Shown piece by piece: positions 9,118-18,896 of a DNA stretch of 64,000 nucleotides. This DNA is from Halotia branconii CENA392. GTDB lineage: Bacteria > Cyanobacteriota > Cyanobacteriia > Cyanobacteriales > Nostocaceae. The stretch lies in the NCBI RefSeq assembly GCF_029953635.1, contig NZ_CP124544.1, positions 124,001-188,000 on the forward strand, written 5' to 3'. The position numbers and the translations under genes are program-made. A model generated the notes under the pieces. That model had not been told where the DNA came from. It searched no databases and saw only the letters and a list, made by a program, of their open reading frames with translations. The stretch's first letter is position 1. Every line of letters begins with the position of its first letter.

Positions 9118-9754
9118 TCACCCAACATTCTTTTCAATAATCCTTGTCCAGCGAGTCAATCTCCATAGGATAATGAAGCAAACACCTGATATGATTGCGC
9201 CTAAATTAATTCTGACAGCAGTTTTAATTAGGTTTTTAATTTGCTCTCGCTTGGCTACATTCGCCGTGCTTACAGCATTTTGAGCAGATGTTTGAATTTG
9301 CTGATATATTTTATTCTTCAAATCTTGAGGAGATTTGCTAGCTGCGATTTCATTTTGCAGGTTTAAGCTATTGGCGATGTTAGTTAATTCTTGCTGAGAA
9401 TTAACTGTTTTAAGTTTTTCGGTTACTTTTTGTAGTTGCTCTTGTTGTTGTGCTTGTTGATTAGTAAATTGATTATTAATATTTTTATAGAGGGTCAGGC
9501 TGTTATTAATTCCTAAAGGCAACATTAATAGATAAACTATACCGATTGGCAAAGCAACCCAAGAGAAAAATTTTAGAATAGATAGTTGTTTAGGTTTAAT
9601 AATGCTGCTTTGGCTATACAAAAATATAAACATCAATCCCAGTAAAATAGACCATACATGATCTACCATTTGTCTGATCGCTTGAAATTCCCAGTTGGGA
9701 TCTGTTAAGCGGGGGGGATAAGAATACCAAGGTAGTCAATCACGGAAAATATAA
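9118..9754 (-). pseudogene. Second HpsJ-like gene, 3' part (interrupted by mobile elements)
   Basis: From MVDHVW to the end, this copy (183 codons) matches the C-terminal three quarters of the intact HpsJ-like protein at 16123-16887. It shares LPLGINNSLTLYKN, FTNQQAQQQEQLQK, AVRINLGAIISG and LTRWTR. Upstream the match continues through IDYLGILIPP, but a run of seven C (8 expected) shifts the frame before LTDP. At 9752-9754 the homology stops where an ISAzo13-like element begins. The missing N-terminal part resumes at 12486-12591. The copy is therefore disrupted twice and is not expected to make a full protein. Confidence 0.85.
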
Positions 9755-9759
9755 TTAAT

Positions 9760-11355
9760 GGGACTTCCAAAGAATAAATTATTCCAAGAAAAACAAGAGA
9801 TAGGTTTTCTCAAGAATGATAATTATTTTAAGGGGGAGAAAAGGGGTTGCCGAGAGCAACCCCTTTTCTCCCCCTCATCTATGCATGAAGAATCTATACA
9901 CTTGTCGTCTGCTTTGAAGTTAAACAGTGTAAATAAGGGATGTTTTGTAGCTAAATAAATGCTGTTATTAAAATCAAATAACTTTTGTTTTATTACAATA
10001 AATATCAATAAACCAATTACCTAAATTTGGGAAGACTTCATGAGTAGAATCGGTTAGCCGCTCAATCTGTTTTTCAATTTGAGCCATAGCTTTTTTTGTA
10101 AGTTTTACCCCATTCTCATAAGTTTCGTGTACTAGCTTAACTACTGGATGAGAACCTTTCCATTTCATAGTACTAGCAAACTTTAAAGCTGTCTCAACTT
10201 CATCTAAAATGCTGCCATTCCAATGATTCTCTAGTATTGCCAATGTCCTTTCTATCGGATTATATTTACTATGATAAGGTGGATAGTAAGCTAAACGTAT
10301 ATTTACTTGATGTTTGTGGGCAAACTCTACTATACGTTTCATAAATTGGGTACGCCGTGAACTATTCTGCGGCCCATTATCTTGATTGAGAAGTAGGGTT
10401 TGAATATCAGAAAAACGATGCTTTTCTGATAACCAAAAATCTTCTAAAATATCAACAATAAAATCGCTTGTAACTTTCGATTCCGTAAAGTATAAAAATA
10501 ATTCATCAAACTCTGGAAGGAATATACCATAAGGAGTTACAGTTGTTTTTGGATTATAATCATGGTCATCAGCTTTCGCTCCATCCCTGCTTTTACCCCC
10601 GCGATCAAATGAGCCAATCTTAACGCGAGCTTTTGCATCCATGCTTAGACGTAAAATACTTTTATCTTCCGAAGCATCAATATTAACTAGGTCTAATTGC
10701 TCAAAGATGGCATCAGTTTGTGGGATTTTTTTTGAGGTTGAACTTTCTTTACCCTTCTGAGCTTATAACCTAAATTATTTAATTTGACTTGAATTGTTTC
10801 TGATGTATGTAAATTTTCATCACTATAACCATATTTTTCAATTAATTGCTTTCTGACTTCGGCTGTACTGAGTCTGCTATATAGTCTTTGACTTTTAAAA
10901 CTAGGATCAGTCTGACTTTGCGAATCTACTATATTTTTTATATCTTCTAAAAGATTTGGCAAATGTTCTTCTGCTTTATAACGTCCTTTGCCACTCGTGT
11001 TATCAACGCAAGTAATACCACTTTCTAATTCTCTCATTCCTTTCCTAATAGTATCTCGATTCCATCCTAATTCTGATTATGTAAGTCTTTGCCCTCCTAA
11101 ACCTAAGCCCTGAACTGTCGAAGCCATAAATTTACGTTTTGCTGCACCTTTTAATTGAGATGCAGTTTCAATCAACAACTTTTTGAGAGAATCAGTTAAT
11201 ACTATAGCCACCAGTTACCACACTCAAAAACAAACATCATTATTCAAATTACTACAAAAGGGGAATGAAGGGGCTGCTGTCGGCAGCCCCTTCATTCCCC
11301 CCTTTAAAATGATTATCATTCTTGTTAATGGAATAGTTTATTTTCTGGAAGTCTC
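9760..11355 (-). mobile_element. ISAzo13-like insertion sequence, degraded
   Basis: The outer ends are inverted copies: GGGACTTCCA at 9760 and, on the other strand, GAGACTTCCA ending at 11355. A second matching block, CAAGAATGATAAT(T/C)ATTTTAA, is followed by G-rich hairpins (9836-9878, GGGGTTGC/GCAACCCC, and 11265-11303, GGGGCTGC/GCAGCCCC). The left end has about 20 extra bases. The flanking hpsJ-like sequence rejoins across the element as AAAATATAA/GCAGGGTATAGCC with TAA on both sides, suggesting a 3-bp target duplication. Confidence 0.75.
9974..11197 (-). pseudogene. ISAzo13-family transposase (Rhodopirellula-type DDE), stop and frameshift
   Basis: The reconstructed protein runs from KKLLIETASQLKGAAKRKF through MRELESGITCVDNTSGKGRY to NIDASEDKSILRLSMDAKAR, QDNGPQNSSRRTQFMKR and YYPPYHSKYNPIER, all typical of the ISAzo13 family. 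An in-frame TAA lies at 11077-11079 (probably from CAA, in LT*SELGWNRD). A -1 shift is needed at a run of eight A on the coding strand near 10725. Everything downstream of 10642 is one open frame of 222 codons. The A-run could be a slippery site or a deletion; the stop makes this copy defective either way. Confidence 0.85.
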
Positions 11356-11358
11356 TAA

Positions 11359-12481
11359 CCCTCTTCTGTCACTCTCCGAAAACATTTGCCATTTCTGGTT
11401 TCTAGAGCTATTGTATAGCAAGCGATCGCGCAATTATTTTCTAATAACAAATACCAATACCGTTGCCAAAATAAGAGCATGAAGAGGTAGGGCGTTTCGT
11501 AGTAGAGTTATTGTCTCTCACAACGACAACTCGAAAGCTACAATCAGCCCATGCCAGACATTTTATCACTACTACAATGCTTGCTACCGCAGATAAACGC
11601 AACAACAATGCGGCAGTTGAACCAAATAATCTTGGCGATGTTAGCAATGAACGGCCGAGTCACTATGTTAGGAATATCACGTTGGGCTCTTATTGGTGGC
11701 AGTTATCGGACAATATTGAGGTTTTTTGGGACAGTAATACCTTGGGCGACGTTATTGTGGCTATTTTTTCGCAAGCATTTGTTTCGTGAAAATGAAGTAT
11801 ATTTGCTTGCAGGAGATGAAGTTGTAGTCAGCAAGTCAGGTAAACAGACTTATGGGCTGGATAGATTTTTTTCTAGCCTCGTCAGCAAACCTATATTAGG
11901 GCTATTTTTTTTACATTATCATTAGTAAGCGTTGAGCGAAGACACTTGTTTCCGATTCAAATGTTAGTAGTCATGTAATTTTATTTTCTAGCGACTTAAA
12001 CCTATCATTTGACAAAATAATAGATTACTACAAACTCCGCTTCCAAATCGAGTTTAACTTCCGTGATGCCAAGCAATTTTGGGGGTTGGAAGATTTTATG
12101 AATCTGAGCCAAACTGCTGTGACTAATGCAGCCAATTTAGCATTTTTTATGGTCAATTTATCCCATCATCTTCTATCTGATTTTCGTCAACACAATCCTG
12201 ATTCTGGCATTATTGACCTTAAGGCTCATTATCGTGGCTTTCGATATGTACATGAAATCTTAAAAATGCTTCCTCAAATCCCTGAGCCTATTTTATTGAA
12301 TCAGATTTTTGCCAAGCTTACTTCTTTGGGACGTATTCATGCCGTTTCTACAGGCTTCAAAGCCTCGTAAATTGGCAACGGTATTTAAATACAAGACCAA
12401 TTTTTTTCTAATAGTATAGCTTGTATTGATTGCCTCATCAGGCTTCTAGCGATCGCCATCCCGGAAAGTGACAGAAGAGGG
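11359..12481. mobile_element. Small element with IS701-type ends, carrying an IS4 remnant
   Basis: The ends are inverted repeats CCCTCTTCTGTCACTCTCC (11359) and its counterpart ending at 12481, flanked by CTAA on both sides (11355-11358 and 12482-12485). Almost the same termini (CCCTCTTTTGTCACTCT) bound the complete IS701-family element at 54959-56348. The outer about 100 bp on each side are non-coding. A degraded IS4-type element fills the middle, so this looks like a short non-autonomous derivative that later received another insertion. Confidence 0.65.
11454..12386 (+). pseudogene. Internally deleted copy of the IS4-type element at 36380-37830
   Basis: Inverted ends ATACCGTTGCCAAAATA and ATACCGTTGCCAATTTACG bound two pieces of the same transposase that is complete at 36395-37735. 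The first (11551-11925) begins MPDILSLLQCLLPQINATTM and covers the first catalytic Asp (GDEVVVSKSGK). The second (about 11970-12370) begins in VMLFSSDL-like sequence and contains the YREK region (YKLRFQIEFNFRDAK). About 550 bp in between, including the second catalytic Asp, are deleted, and the first piece has a frameshift near its end. Confidence 0.85.
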
Positions 12482-12485
12482 CTAA

Positions 12486-12591
12486 GCAGGGTATAGCCAA
12501 GAAACCGCAATAAGCCGAATGATCGCTTTTCAATAATTTCTGTGATTTCAACTGGCGTTTTAAATAGTTTCTCGTGTTTTTTAGTCTTCAT
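12486..12591 (-). pseudogene. Second HpsJ-like gene, 5' part
   Basis: Starts MKTKKHEKLFKTPVEITEII and continues EKRSFGLLRFLGYTLL, matching the N-terminus of the intact copy (EITEAVEKRSFALLRFLGYTLL). Homology ends at the CTAA repeat of the inserted elements. The remainder of this gene is at 9118-9754, 2.7 kb away on the same strand. Confidence 0.85.
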
Positions 12592-13010
12592 TACATTACG
12601 AGTTACAACAAAGTTTGTTAAGGTAGGGTGCGTTACCTTCTTAACGCACTCTCTTGATTTGATATTTGCACTTAGAAAGATATTTGGATAAATGCACTAA
12701 AATAGGTTGAGTTGTTTACCAGGTAAAGAAAAGGGCAAATCAGGAGATGAAAAAATTTATCCTAGCTACAGCATAATCTTGATTCCCGCTCGGCTTTTTT
12801 AGAGTTAGGTAACTCTCTGGATGATTGTGCCAAACGCTATAAGGGCTTTTGTAAGCGATACAAGTCACCCAAAAAGAAACAACAAAAATGCAGTTGGGGG
12901 AGTCGATTGTTGACAGATTTGGGCATCAGTAATAGCAGCACACCGTCCAAGAGGACAAAAGCCTCACCCCAACAGTTAAAACGGTAAATCAGGAAGTAGA
13001 AAAATTTGTT
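12592..13010. other. Intergenic region with duplicated relic sequence
   Basis: From about 12865 the sequence repeats 14450-14660: AAAATGCAGTTGGGGGAGTC and the following 150 bp. In the forward direction both copies read CSWGSRLLTDLGISNS and SKRTKASPQQL, which may be the fossil of a gene end. A shorter third piece (AAATTTATCCTAGCTA) is at 12752. No intact gene is supported here. Confidence 0.55.
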
Positions 13011-13622
13011 CTAGCTAACCGTTGCTGTGACAGGGTTGGCGAGGTGAGTTTTTGATGCTACGCTCTTTCTAGCCTTTCTCATTACGCCAAGAGCAAATAG
13101 TCCTCCCAATGACGGAATTGTTGCTCCTCCAGGGATCTCCAAGGGAACCGCAGCGCTAGCAGCAGAGTAGGTTACGCCAGTAAAACCACTGAAACCTGAG
13201 GAAACACAATCAGCAGCACCACAATTTCCAAAAAAGTTAAAGCCGTTATATGAAGAACTATTTGCAGGGTTTAGCATTAGTAGACGCGCCGTAGAGTCAT
13301 TACTATATACTAAGAAATGAGCATTAGTTATTACCCCCCCTGCGACTGTGAAAGAATTCTCCCGAGTATAAGCTGTGTTTTGGGATAGCCCTAAGAAGTT
13401 AACTCCCAGCCAGTAGGGAGTCTGAAGAGCTGTAGAATTAGTTGATGTCACGATTACCTGTGACGCACTACTCGTAGCATTATCCGACAATCCATAGATA
13501 GTACCCGAAGCTGTCTTCGAGCCACTTGATATAGTGAAATTGAAATTCAGTGCATTAGCAGGTGATGTACTGGCAAGAATAGCAGCACCAACAACTAATG
13601 AAAAAATATGAGATAGCTTCAT
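13011..13622 (-). CDS. Small secreted protein with cyanobacterial PEP-CTERM-type sorting signal (3)
   Basis: 203 residues from the ATG at 13622, chosen over an upstream in-frame ATG because it follows GGAGAACTTTG and opens the signal peptide (MKLSHIFSLVVGAAILAS, ending ANA). The C-terminal sorting signal is VPLEIPGGATIPSLGG, LFALGVM and RKARK, with an extension ending ATVS as in copy 4. The mature part contains CGAADC, two cysteines that could pair outside the cell. It is a probable substrate of the cyanoexosortase. It shares leader and downstream sequence with the next gene, but its mature domain is very different. Confidence 0.85.
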   Translation of the reverse strand: MKLSHIFSLVVGAAILASTSPANALNFNFTISSGSKTASGTIYGLSDNATSSASQVIVTSTNSTALQTPYWLGVNFLGLSQNTAYTRENSFTVAGGVITNAHFLVYSNDSTARLLMLNPANSSSYNGFNFFGNCGAADCVSSGFSGFTGVTYSAASAAVPLEIPGGATIPSLGGLFALGVMRKARKSVASKTHLANPVTATVS

Positions 13623-13918
13623 CAAAGTTCTCCGATAAAACGAATTGAAATATACCTGCTGTTGTAGAAGGAAAGAACATAAACTTGATTTCAGCAAAGT
13701 CAAGATTATGCACACTCAAGCTAAGGGGAGATGCTTATCTGCGTTTTGCTATATCGTTGCGGCTTGTTGTGGAACACTCAGAGGCCTTTAACACATAGAA
13801 AAAACAAGAAAACTGGCACCACGCAACGCAAAAAATAACTAACAATGATGCCTAATAAACAACCAATTCTGACTGTATTGGCTGTATAAACTGCGCAATC
13901 CTTGTTTCATTACTTACC

Positions 13919-13949
13919 ATGATATTTCTACCTCTCCCGTATCTGTCAA
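13919..13949 (-). promoter_or_regulatory. Possible promoter of the PEP-CTERM gene at 13622
   Basis: On the minus strand TTGACA (13944-13949) is followed after 19 bp by TATCAT (13919-13924). The same pair is conserved in the duplicate (about 15537-15567). The spacing is longer than ideal, so this is tentative. A TACGTACGTA palindrome lies about 35 bp upstream, echoing the TTACGTA upstream of the other two PEP-CTERM promoters. Confidence 0.35.
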
Positions 13950-14399
13950 TAGATAGACAATAAATTTTACCTTAAAACTTTTACGTACGTAGATATCGCA
14001 AAAAACATCCCTGATTTTCTAAGTGCGAATAAAGAAATAAAGTATTTACACGCAAAGCTATGTAAAGTAGTCATTTGGCATTTAGTATTTACACTAGAAA
14101 CCCTAGAACTATAACTCAATAAGCCAGCTTTTACGAAAAAATCACACTGATTATGATTAATATTTTGTATAAAATATACCAGTAATTACAACATAAGAAT
14201 TATGTTGTAGAAACAAACGATCTTCATACCCCAAGAGCAGGGCGATCTTAGGCGATCGCTTGCTTCGCACCGAGCAGTAGCTCATCCACAAAAAAAGCGA
14301 TCGCAGATTAAATCTAACTATGAGGGCGATCGCTTCTCATAACTCCTGCGTCAAGATCATCTCTGCAAAAAAACATTGCTGATTATGTCTTTGCTTTTC

Positions 14400-15826
14400 A
14401 ATACACAAGGTTGGGTTGAACGAAGTGAAACCCAACAAAACCCCTCCTAAAAAGAAACCACAAAAATGCAGTTGGGGGAGTCGATTGTTGACAGATTTGG
14501 GCATCAGTAATAGTAGCAAACCGTCCAAGAGGACAAAAGCTTCACCCCAACAGTTATCTCTGCCTTTAGTCGTGGAGTGCCGGGTATCAAAAACGGCAAA
14601 TCAGGAGGTGGAAAAATTTATCCTAGCTAATCGTTGCTGCTACAGAGTTGGCGAGGCGGGTTTTTAATGCTATGTTCTTTCTAGCTTTTCTCATTGCGCC
14701 AAGGGCTAGTAGTGCGCCGAATGCGGGAACTGTTGCACCACCGGGGATATCAAAGGGAACAGTTACATCACCAGCTTGATAGTTTCCAACCAAGGTTCCT
14801 CCAGCATCCAAATTGACATTACCACCAGTTCCCAACTGCACTACATTAAAATACCCACCTGATGCAGCCACAGTTCCTATGGAGCTGAAAGGAGTTGCAC
14901 CATCAATATGAAAATACCCACCAGTTGTACCATTCCAACCATTAGTCACATAATCTATCGCATTGTAATTATTAGCCCAACCAGCAGATAAATGACTATT
15001 AGCATCAGTAAAAGTGAATGACTGTGCAGTAGCAACTTTAGTAAAAGTTATATTGATATTAGAATAACTACCATTGCTACTGTCATAATCAAAACTACCT
15101 GAACCCGTATATTGCCCGTTTGAGTAAGTAAAATTATTCAAAGTCCATTGAATAGCATGAGCTGGTGATGTATTGACAAGCATACCAGCAGCAACACTAC
15201 TAACAACTAATAAAAGAATACGAGATAGCTTCATCAAAGTTCTCCAATAAAACGAATTGAAATATACCTGCTGTTGTAGAAGGAAAAAACATAAACTTGA
15301 ACACAACAGAGTCAAGATTATGCACACTCAAGAATTACGGAAGATGCTTATCTGTGTTTTGCTATATCGTTGCGGCTTGTTGTGGAACACTCAGCGGCCT
15401 TTAACACATAGAAAAAAACAAGAAAACTGGCACCACGCAACGCAAAAAAATAACTAACTATGATGCCTGATAAACAACCAATCCTGACTGTATTGGCTGT
15501 ATAAACAAAACAGCGCAATCCTTGTTTCATTACTTACCATGATATTTCCCCCTCTCCCGTATCTGTCAATGGGTAGATGATAAGTTTTTACTTTTTTTTG
15601 TTTACGTACGTAGATATCTCAAAAAACATCCCTGATTTTCTAGGTGCGAATAGAGAAATAAAGTATTTACACCCAAACCTATGTAAATTATTCATAAGGC
15701 ATCTAGTATTTACACTAGAAACCATAAAGATTGAACTCAATAAGCCAGCTTTTCCGAAAAAATCACGCTGATTATGATTAATAATTGGTGTAAAATATAC
15801 CAGTAATTACAACATAAGAATTATCT
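14400..15826 (-). repeat. Tandem duplication unit, copy 2
   Basis: Second copy of the unit at 12738-14215. It holds the PEP-CTERM gene at 14623-15234, a long upstream leader (15235-15826) nearly identical to the other copy, and the downstream relic at 14450-14660. Divergence is concentrated in the mature-protein region. Confidence 0.8.
14623..15234 (-). CDS. Small secreted protein with cyanobacterial PEP-CTERM-type sorting signal (4)
   Basis: 203 residues from the ATG at 15234 (GGAGAACTTTG just upstream). The signal peptide MKLSRILLLVVSSVAAGML ends near AHA. The mature part has YSNGQYTGSGSFDYDSSNGS-like beta-rich sequence, which resembles copy 2 (NYTGTFDTTGN). The C-terminus is VPFDIPGGATVPAFGA, LLALGAM, RKARK and a short tail ending ATIS. 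It lies 1 kb downstream of the intact hpsJ-like gene and in the opposite orientation. Probable exosortase substrate; function of the mature part unknown. Confidence 0.85.
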   Translation of the reverse strand: MKLSRILLLVVSSVAAGMLVNTSPAHAIQWTLNNFTYSNGQYTGSGSFDYDSSNGSYSNINITFTKVATAQSFTFTDANSHLSAGWANNYNAIDYVTNGWNGTTGGYFHIDGATPFSSIGTVAASGGYFNVVQLGTGGNVNLDAGGTLVGNYQAGDVTVPFDIPGGATVPAFGALLALGAMRKARKNIALKTRLANSVAATIS

Positions 15827-15962
15827 AAACACATTAATCGCACTGTAAGTCTGCAATAATTCTTTAATTATTTGACGATATTGTTCTACGTTTTGCCATT
15901 TAACAGTCATCTCTTCTTGAGGGTCAAAAACAATCAGTCGAACTTGGTAGCGTTGGATCGAT
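15821..15962 (-). pseudogene. C-terminal gene fragment of unknown family
   Basis: On the minus strand about 45 codons read cleanly as RYQVRLIVFDPQEEMTVKWQ, then NVEQYRQIIKELLQTYSAIN and a stop. An in-frame stop precedes them and no start is available. It sits exactly beyond the end of the duplicated leader, so the duplication or an insertion probably cut this gene. The rest of the gap to 16122 shows nothing I can assign. Confidence 0.45.
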
Positions 15963-16122
15963 CAACAATCGTGGTAGCTCCAAAGTGAAAAAGGAACCAT
16001 TAATTACGTCTGCTTTTCTAATCTTGTGGTGGCGACTTTGGGTTTAAAAACCTATCTTAAGTGTTATTACTGAGGTTTTTAATTAAAGATTTAAGAATAA
16101 TATACAAATTAATTACTGTTTG

Positions 16123-16887
16123 ATGAAGAATGAGACTTTTTACAATTCAAATCGAATGACAACACAAAAACCGGAGAAACTTTCTCACAAGTCAATAGAA
16201 ATAACAGAAGCTGTAGAAAAACGTTCATTTGCTTTATTACGTTTTCTTGGCTATACCTTGCTTATATTTTCTTTAATTGATTACCTTGGCATCCTTATTC
16301 CTCCCCGTTTAACAGATCCTGTTTGGGAATTTCAAGCTATTGGACAAATGGTAGATCACGTATGGTCTCCTTTGTTGGGATTGACATTTATATTTTTATA
16401 TAATCAAACCAGTATCGTTAAACCAAGACGGGTTTCAAATCTCAAGTTTTTATCTTGGTTTGCCTTAGCAATTGGCATATTATATTTGCTGCTACTACCT
16501 TTAGGTATTAACAATAGTCTCACACTTTATAAAAACCTTAATGCTCAATTTACAAATCAGCAGGCACAACAACAAGAACAACTACAAAAAATAACTGATA
16601 AATTAAATGGAGTTGTATCTCTCCAAGAATTAAATAATCTAGCCAATAATCTAAATATTCAAAATGAAGCAGGTTCTAATCAATCTCCACAAGGTTTAAA
16701 AAGTAAAATATCTCAGCAAATTCAAACTGTTGCTCAAAATACTTTAGCCACAGCTAAAGTAGTCAAGCGACAACAAATTAAAAATCTAATTAAAGATGCT
16801 GTAAGAATAAATTTAGGAGCAATAATATCAGGTATTTGCTTTATTACTCTTTGGAATCTGACTCGTTGGACACGTGTCAATCATTAA
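16123..16887 (+). CDS. HpsJ-like membrane protein associated with cyanoexosortase A
   Basis: 254 residues. It has a basic N-terminus, membrane segments at about 45-62, 83-100 and 109-130, a Gln-rich coiled-coil domain (about 140-215) likely outside or in the periplasm, and a final membrane helix (about 228-248). Proteins of this type occur next to cyanoexosortase A, and HpsJ itself belongs to the hormogonium polysaccharide locus of Nostoc. The gene is 28 bp upstream of the cyanoexosortase gene and probably co-transcribed with it. The start could also be the ATG at 16156, which gives MTTQKPEKL. A disrupted second copy lies at 9118-9754/12486-12591. Confidence 0.8.
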   Translation: MKNETFYNSNRMTTQKPEKLSHKSIEITEAVEKRSFALLRFLGYTLLIFSLIDYLGILIPPRLTDPVWEFQAIGQMVDHVWSPLLGLTFIFLYNQTSIVKPRRVSNLKFLSWFALAIGILYLLLLPLGINNSLTLYKNLNAQFTNQQAQQQEQLQKITDKLNGVVSLQELNNLANNLNIQNEAGSNQSPQGLKSKISQQIQTVAQNTLATAKVVKRQQIKNLIKDAVRINLGAIISGICFITLWNLTRWTRVNH

Positions 16888-16915
16888 GATATCTGAAATT
16901 AGCTGTTAGTAAAAA

Positions 16916-18484
16916 ATGTTCATCAATAAACAAATACTTAGTCAAACAAAACAAGTATTTTCTCTTCGCCTTCAACCTTTATTTAAATACCAGCGGTTTT
17001 ACATACTTGGTATTTTCAGTGTATTTGCTATTTTACATTTACATATAGTTAGTAATCATCCAGTTGAAGGTGATAATATTTCTTTTTATGTACTCTATTG
17101 GCTAGGTATTTTATTTTTACTGTGGCAAAATCAACAGCAAGATTACATAACAACTTGGTTTTCCAATCTACTAGGTTTAGGACTAACACTCATAGTTATA
17201 ATCAGACCGCTACATTTGTGGAGTTTAGACTTATTGTTGTTTCGATTCGGCCCAGTTGTTGCGGTTTTTGGTTTAGGATTACTATCTTTTGGTTTTTCAG
17301 GCATCAAATATCACTGGCGCTTATTTTTGTTGTTGTGCTTGATGCTTTCTCCCTATGGCTTCATCAACGAAATTTTTGCTTTTCGACTGCATTTTAGTGA
17401 ATTAACTGCAACTATATCTGCTTTCTCACTTCATTATTTGGGATTGAAAGCTACTGCACGAGATGCTTTCGTCACATTACCTACGGGTCAAGTCGAAGTT
17501 CTTTATTACTGCACAGGTGGATTATTGATTTTATGGCTACTAAAGCTCACTTTGTTAATCATGATAGTCATTATTCGCTTAACTTGGCAGCAGAGATTAG
17601 GACTAATTTCATGCGCTGTATTTACAGGATTTATAGTTGGCTGTATTCGTGTAGCATTGTTAGCTGTTGTAGTTAATAATCACAATTTATTTGAATATTG
17701 GCATAGCTATACGGGAGGTGCTTTGTTTATGGCACTAGCAACTATTACTTATGCAGCTTTATGTAATTGGATACTTCCATTAGAACTATTGTATTCTACA
17801 GAAAAAGATGATACTGATACTAAAATTATAGTAAATCATCAAAGAATTTTGTTTCTTGTTGTTACCTTAATAGGAATTATATTAACTAATATTTATTTGA
17901 TTACTACTGGGCGATCGCTCGATACATTTGTTTTACCAGACTCAATTAATTTAAATAGTTGGCAGCAAGTAAAAGTTAAATCCTGGAGTAATCAAAAATC
18001 TAATACTCCAACAGATACTAAGGCTATAATAGTGCGATCGCAAAAAGATTATAGCTATGTTAAAAATAACCAGCACCTAGAGTTACAGATGCGCTATTTT
18101 ACGAATACTAGAGGTGAATCAAATCCTTTTTTAGAGCAGACAAGCGCAAATCAAAAAAATATTAGATATGTAAAAGGAGTTGGCTATTATCTGTTATACA
18201 GCGATGCTAAACAAACTTATTTAACAGCTTGTATAAATCCGCGTGGAGGTAGCACCGTTACCTCAACTCAATTTATGCAAAATCGATACACTTATGATTT
18301 GACTTGGAGTCGTATAGTACCTTGGATTTTTGGTAAAGAAATTCTAAGGGATAATCGTTGTATATGGGCGCAATTGTCTATTCCCTTAAATGAAGTAGCA
18401 GATACTGAAGTTTATGCAATTTTAGAATCATTTTGGGTTGCTAATTATGCTAACTGGCAATCTATTTTTTTGAATATAAATTAA
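16916..18484 (+). CDS. Cyanoexosortase A fused to its system-associated domain
   Basis: 522 residues. The first about 300 form a polytopic exosortase with the expected catalytic residues: Cys199 in VLYYCTGG, Arg245 in GCIRVALL and His263 in YWHSYTGG. A further membrane helix (about 310-330) leads to a roughly 190-residue outer domain with LQMRYFTNTRGE, TACINPRGGSTVTSTQF and DNRCIWAQLS. These are the hallmarks of the separate cyanoexosortase A system-associated (EpsI-like) protein. Both functions are thus joined in one chain. Exosortases are thought to cleave PEP-CTERM signals and transfer the protein to an anchor; four candidate substrates lie within 12 kb. Confidence 0.88.
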   Translation: MFINKQILSQTKQVFSLRLQPLFKYQRFYILGIFSVFAILHLHIVSNHPVEGDNISFYVLYWLGILFLLWQNQQQDYITTWFSNLLGLGLTLIVIIRPLHLWSLDLLLFRFGPVVAVFGLGLLSFGFSGIKYHWRLFLLLCLMLSPYGFINEIFAFRLHFSELTATISAFSLHYLGLKATARDAFVTLPTGQVEVLYYCTGGLLILWLLKLTLLIMIVIIRLTWQQRLGLISCAVFTGFIVGCIRVALLAVVVNNHNLFEYWHSYTGGALFMALATITYAALCNWILPLELLYSTEKDDTDTKIIVNHQRILFLVVTLIGIILTNIYLITTGRSLDTFVLPDSINLNSWQQVKVKSWSNQKSNTPTDTKAIIVRSQKDYSYVKNNQHLELQMRYFTNTRGESNPFLEQTSANQKNIRYVKGVGYYLLYSDAKQTYLTACINPRGGSTVTSTQFMQNRYTYDLTWSRIVPWIFGKEILRDNRCIWAQLSIPLNEVADTEVYAILESFWVANYANWQSIFLNIN

Positions 18485-18896
18485 AAATTTAGTATAAATT
18501 CGTAAGTAATTATTTGTTATTTAAAATTTTTTCATTCATTTTTTGAATTTACGTATATTCTCTATTATTAAATTTATTCATTTCCAAATATAACTAAAAT
18601 TGCTGATGATCACAGCAACTGACGTAGCATATTTTCACAGAAAATAATTTAGGATTAAACAATTATAAGAGAGCGCTGAATTACAAATAGAGCATATAAT
18701 TTCACAAAGTTTTATATCTGTAGTCAAACAAGTTGTTAGTTTTTTTAAAGACTAAGCTAAAATCTGCTACTTGTAGTTTTATTTGACTCTGAGTTTACTT
18801 CAAGGTGCAACATTATTAACTCCAAGATTTTAAAAATACTTTTTGAGTTTTGGATTGCTCTTTTCATTAACCTTAACTGAAATGTATTTGGTTTAG
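18485..18896. other. AT-rich intergenic region before the polysaccharide cluster
   Basis: 412 bp without a credible gene. It is very AT-rich and probably holds the promoter of the twelve-gene cluster that starts at 18897. I cannot point to a convincing -35/-10 pair or to a terminator for the exosortase gene. Confidence 0.4.

Larger units (their letters stand above)
12738..14215 (-). repeat. Tandem duplication unit, copy 1 (PEP-CTERM gene with leader)
   Basis: Includes the PEP-CTERM gene at 13011-13622, its about 580-bp upstream region and the downstream relic. The upstream region from 13735 to 14205 is nearly the same as 15345-15825 (shared GCTATATCGTTGCGGCTTG, CTGACTGTATTGGCTGTATA, TACGTACGTAGATATC and ATTACAACATAAGAATTAT). 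The mature protein parts have diverged far more than the flanks. HIP1-rich sequence at 14220-14400 separates the two units. Confidence 0.8.

Noticed and set aside
14220..14340. Cluster of GCGATCGC-type sites, possible regulatory array
   Set aside because: HIP1 octamers are abundant everywhere in such genomes; spacing here is irregular and gives no support for a specific function.
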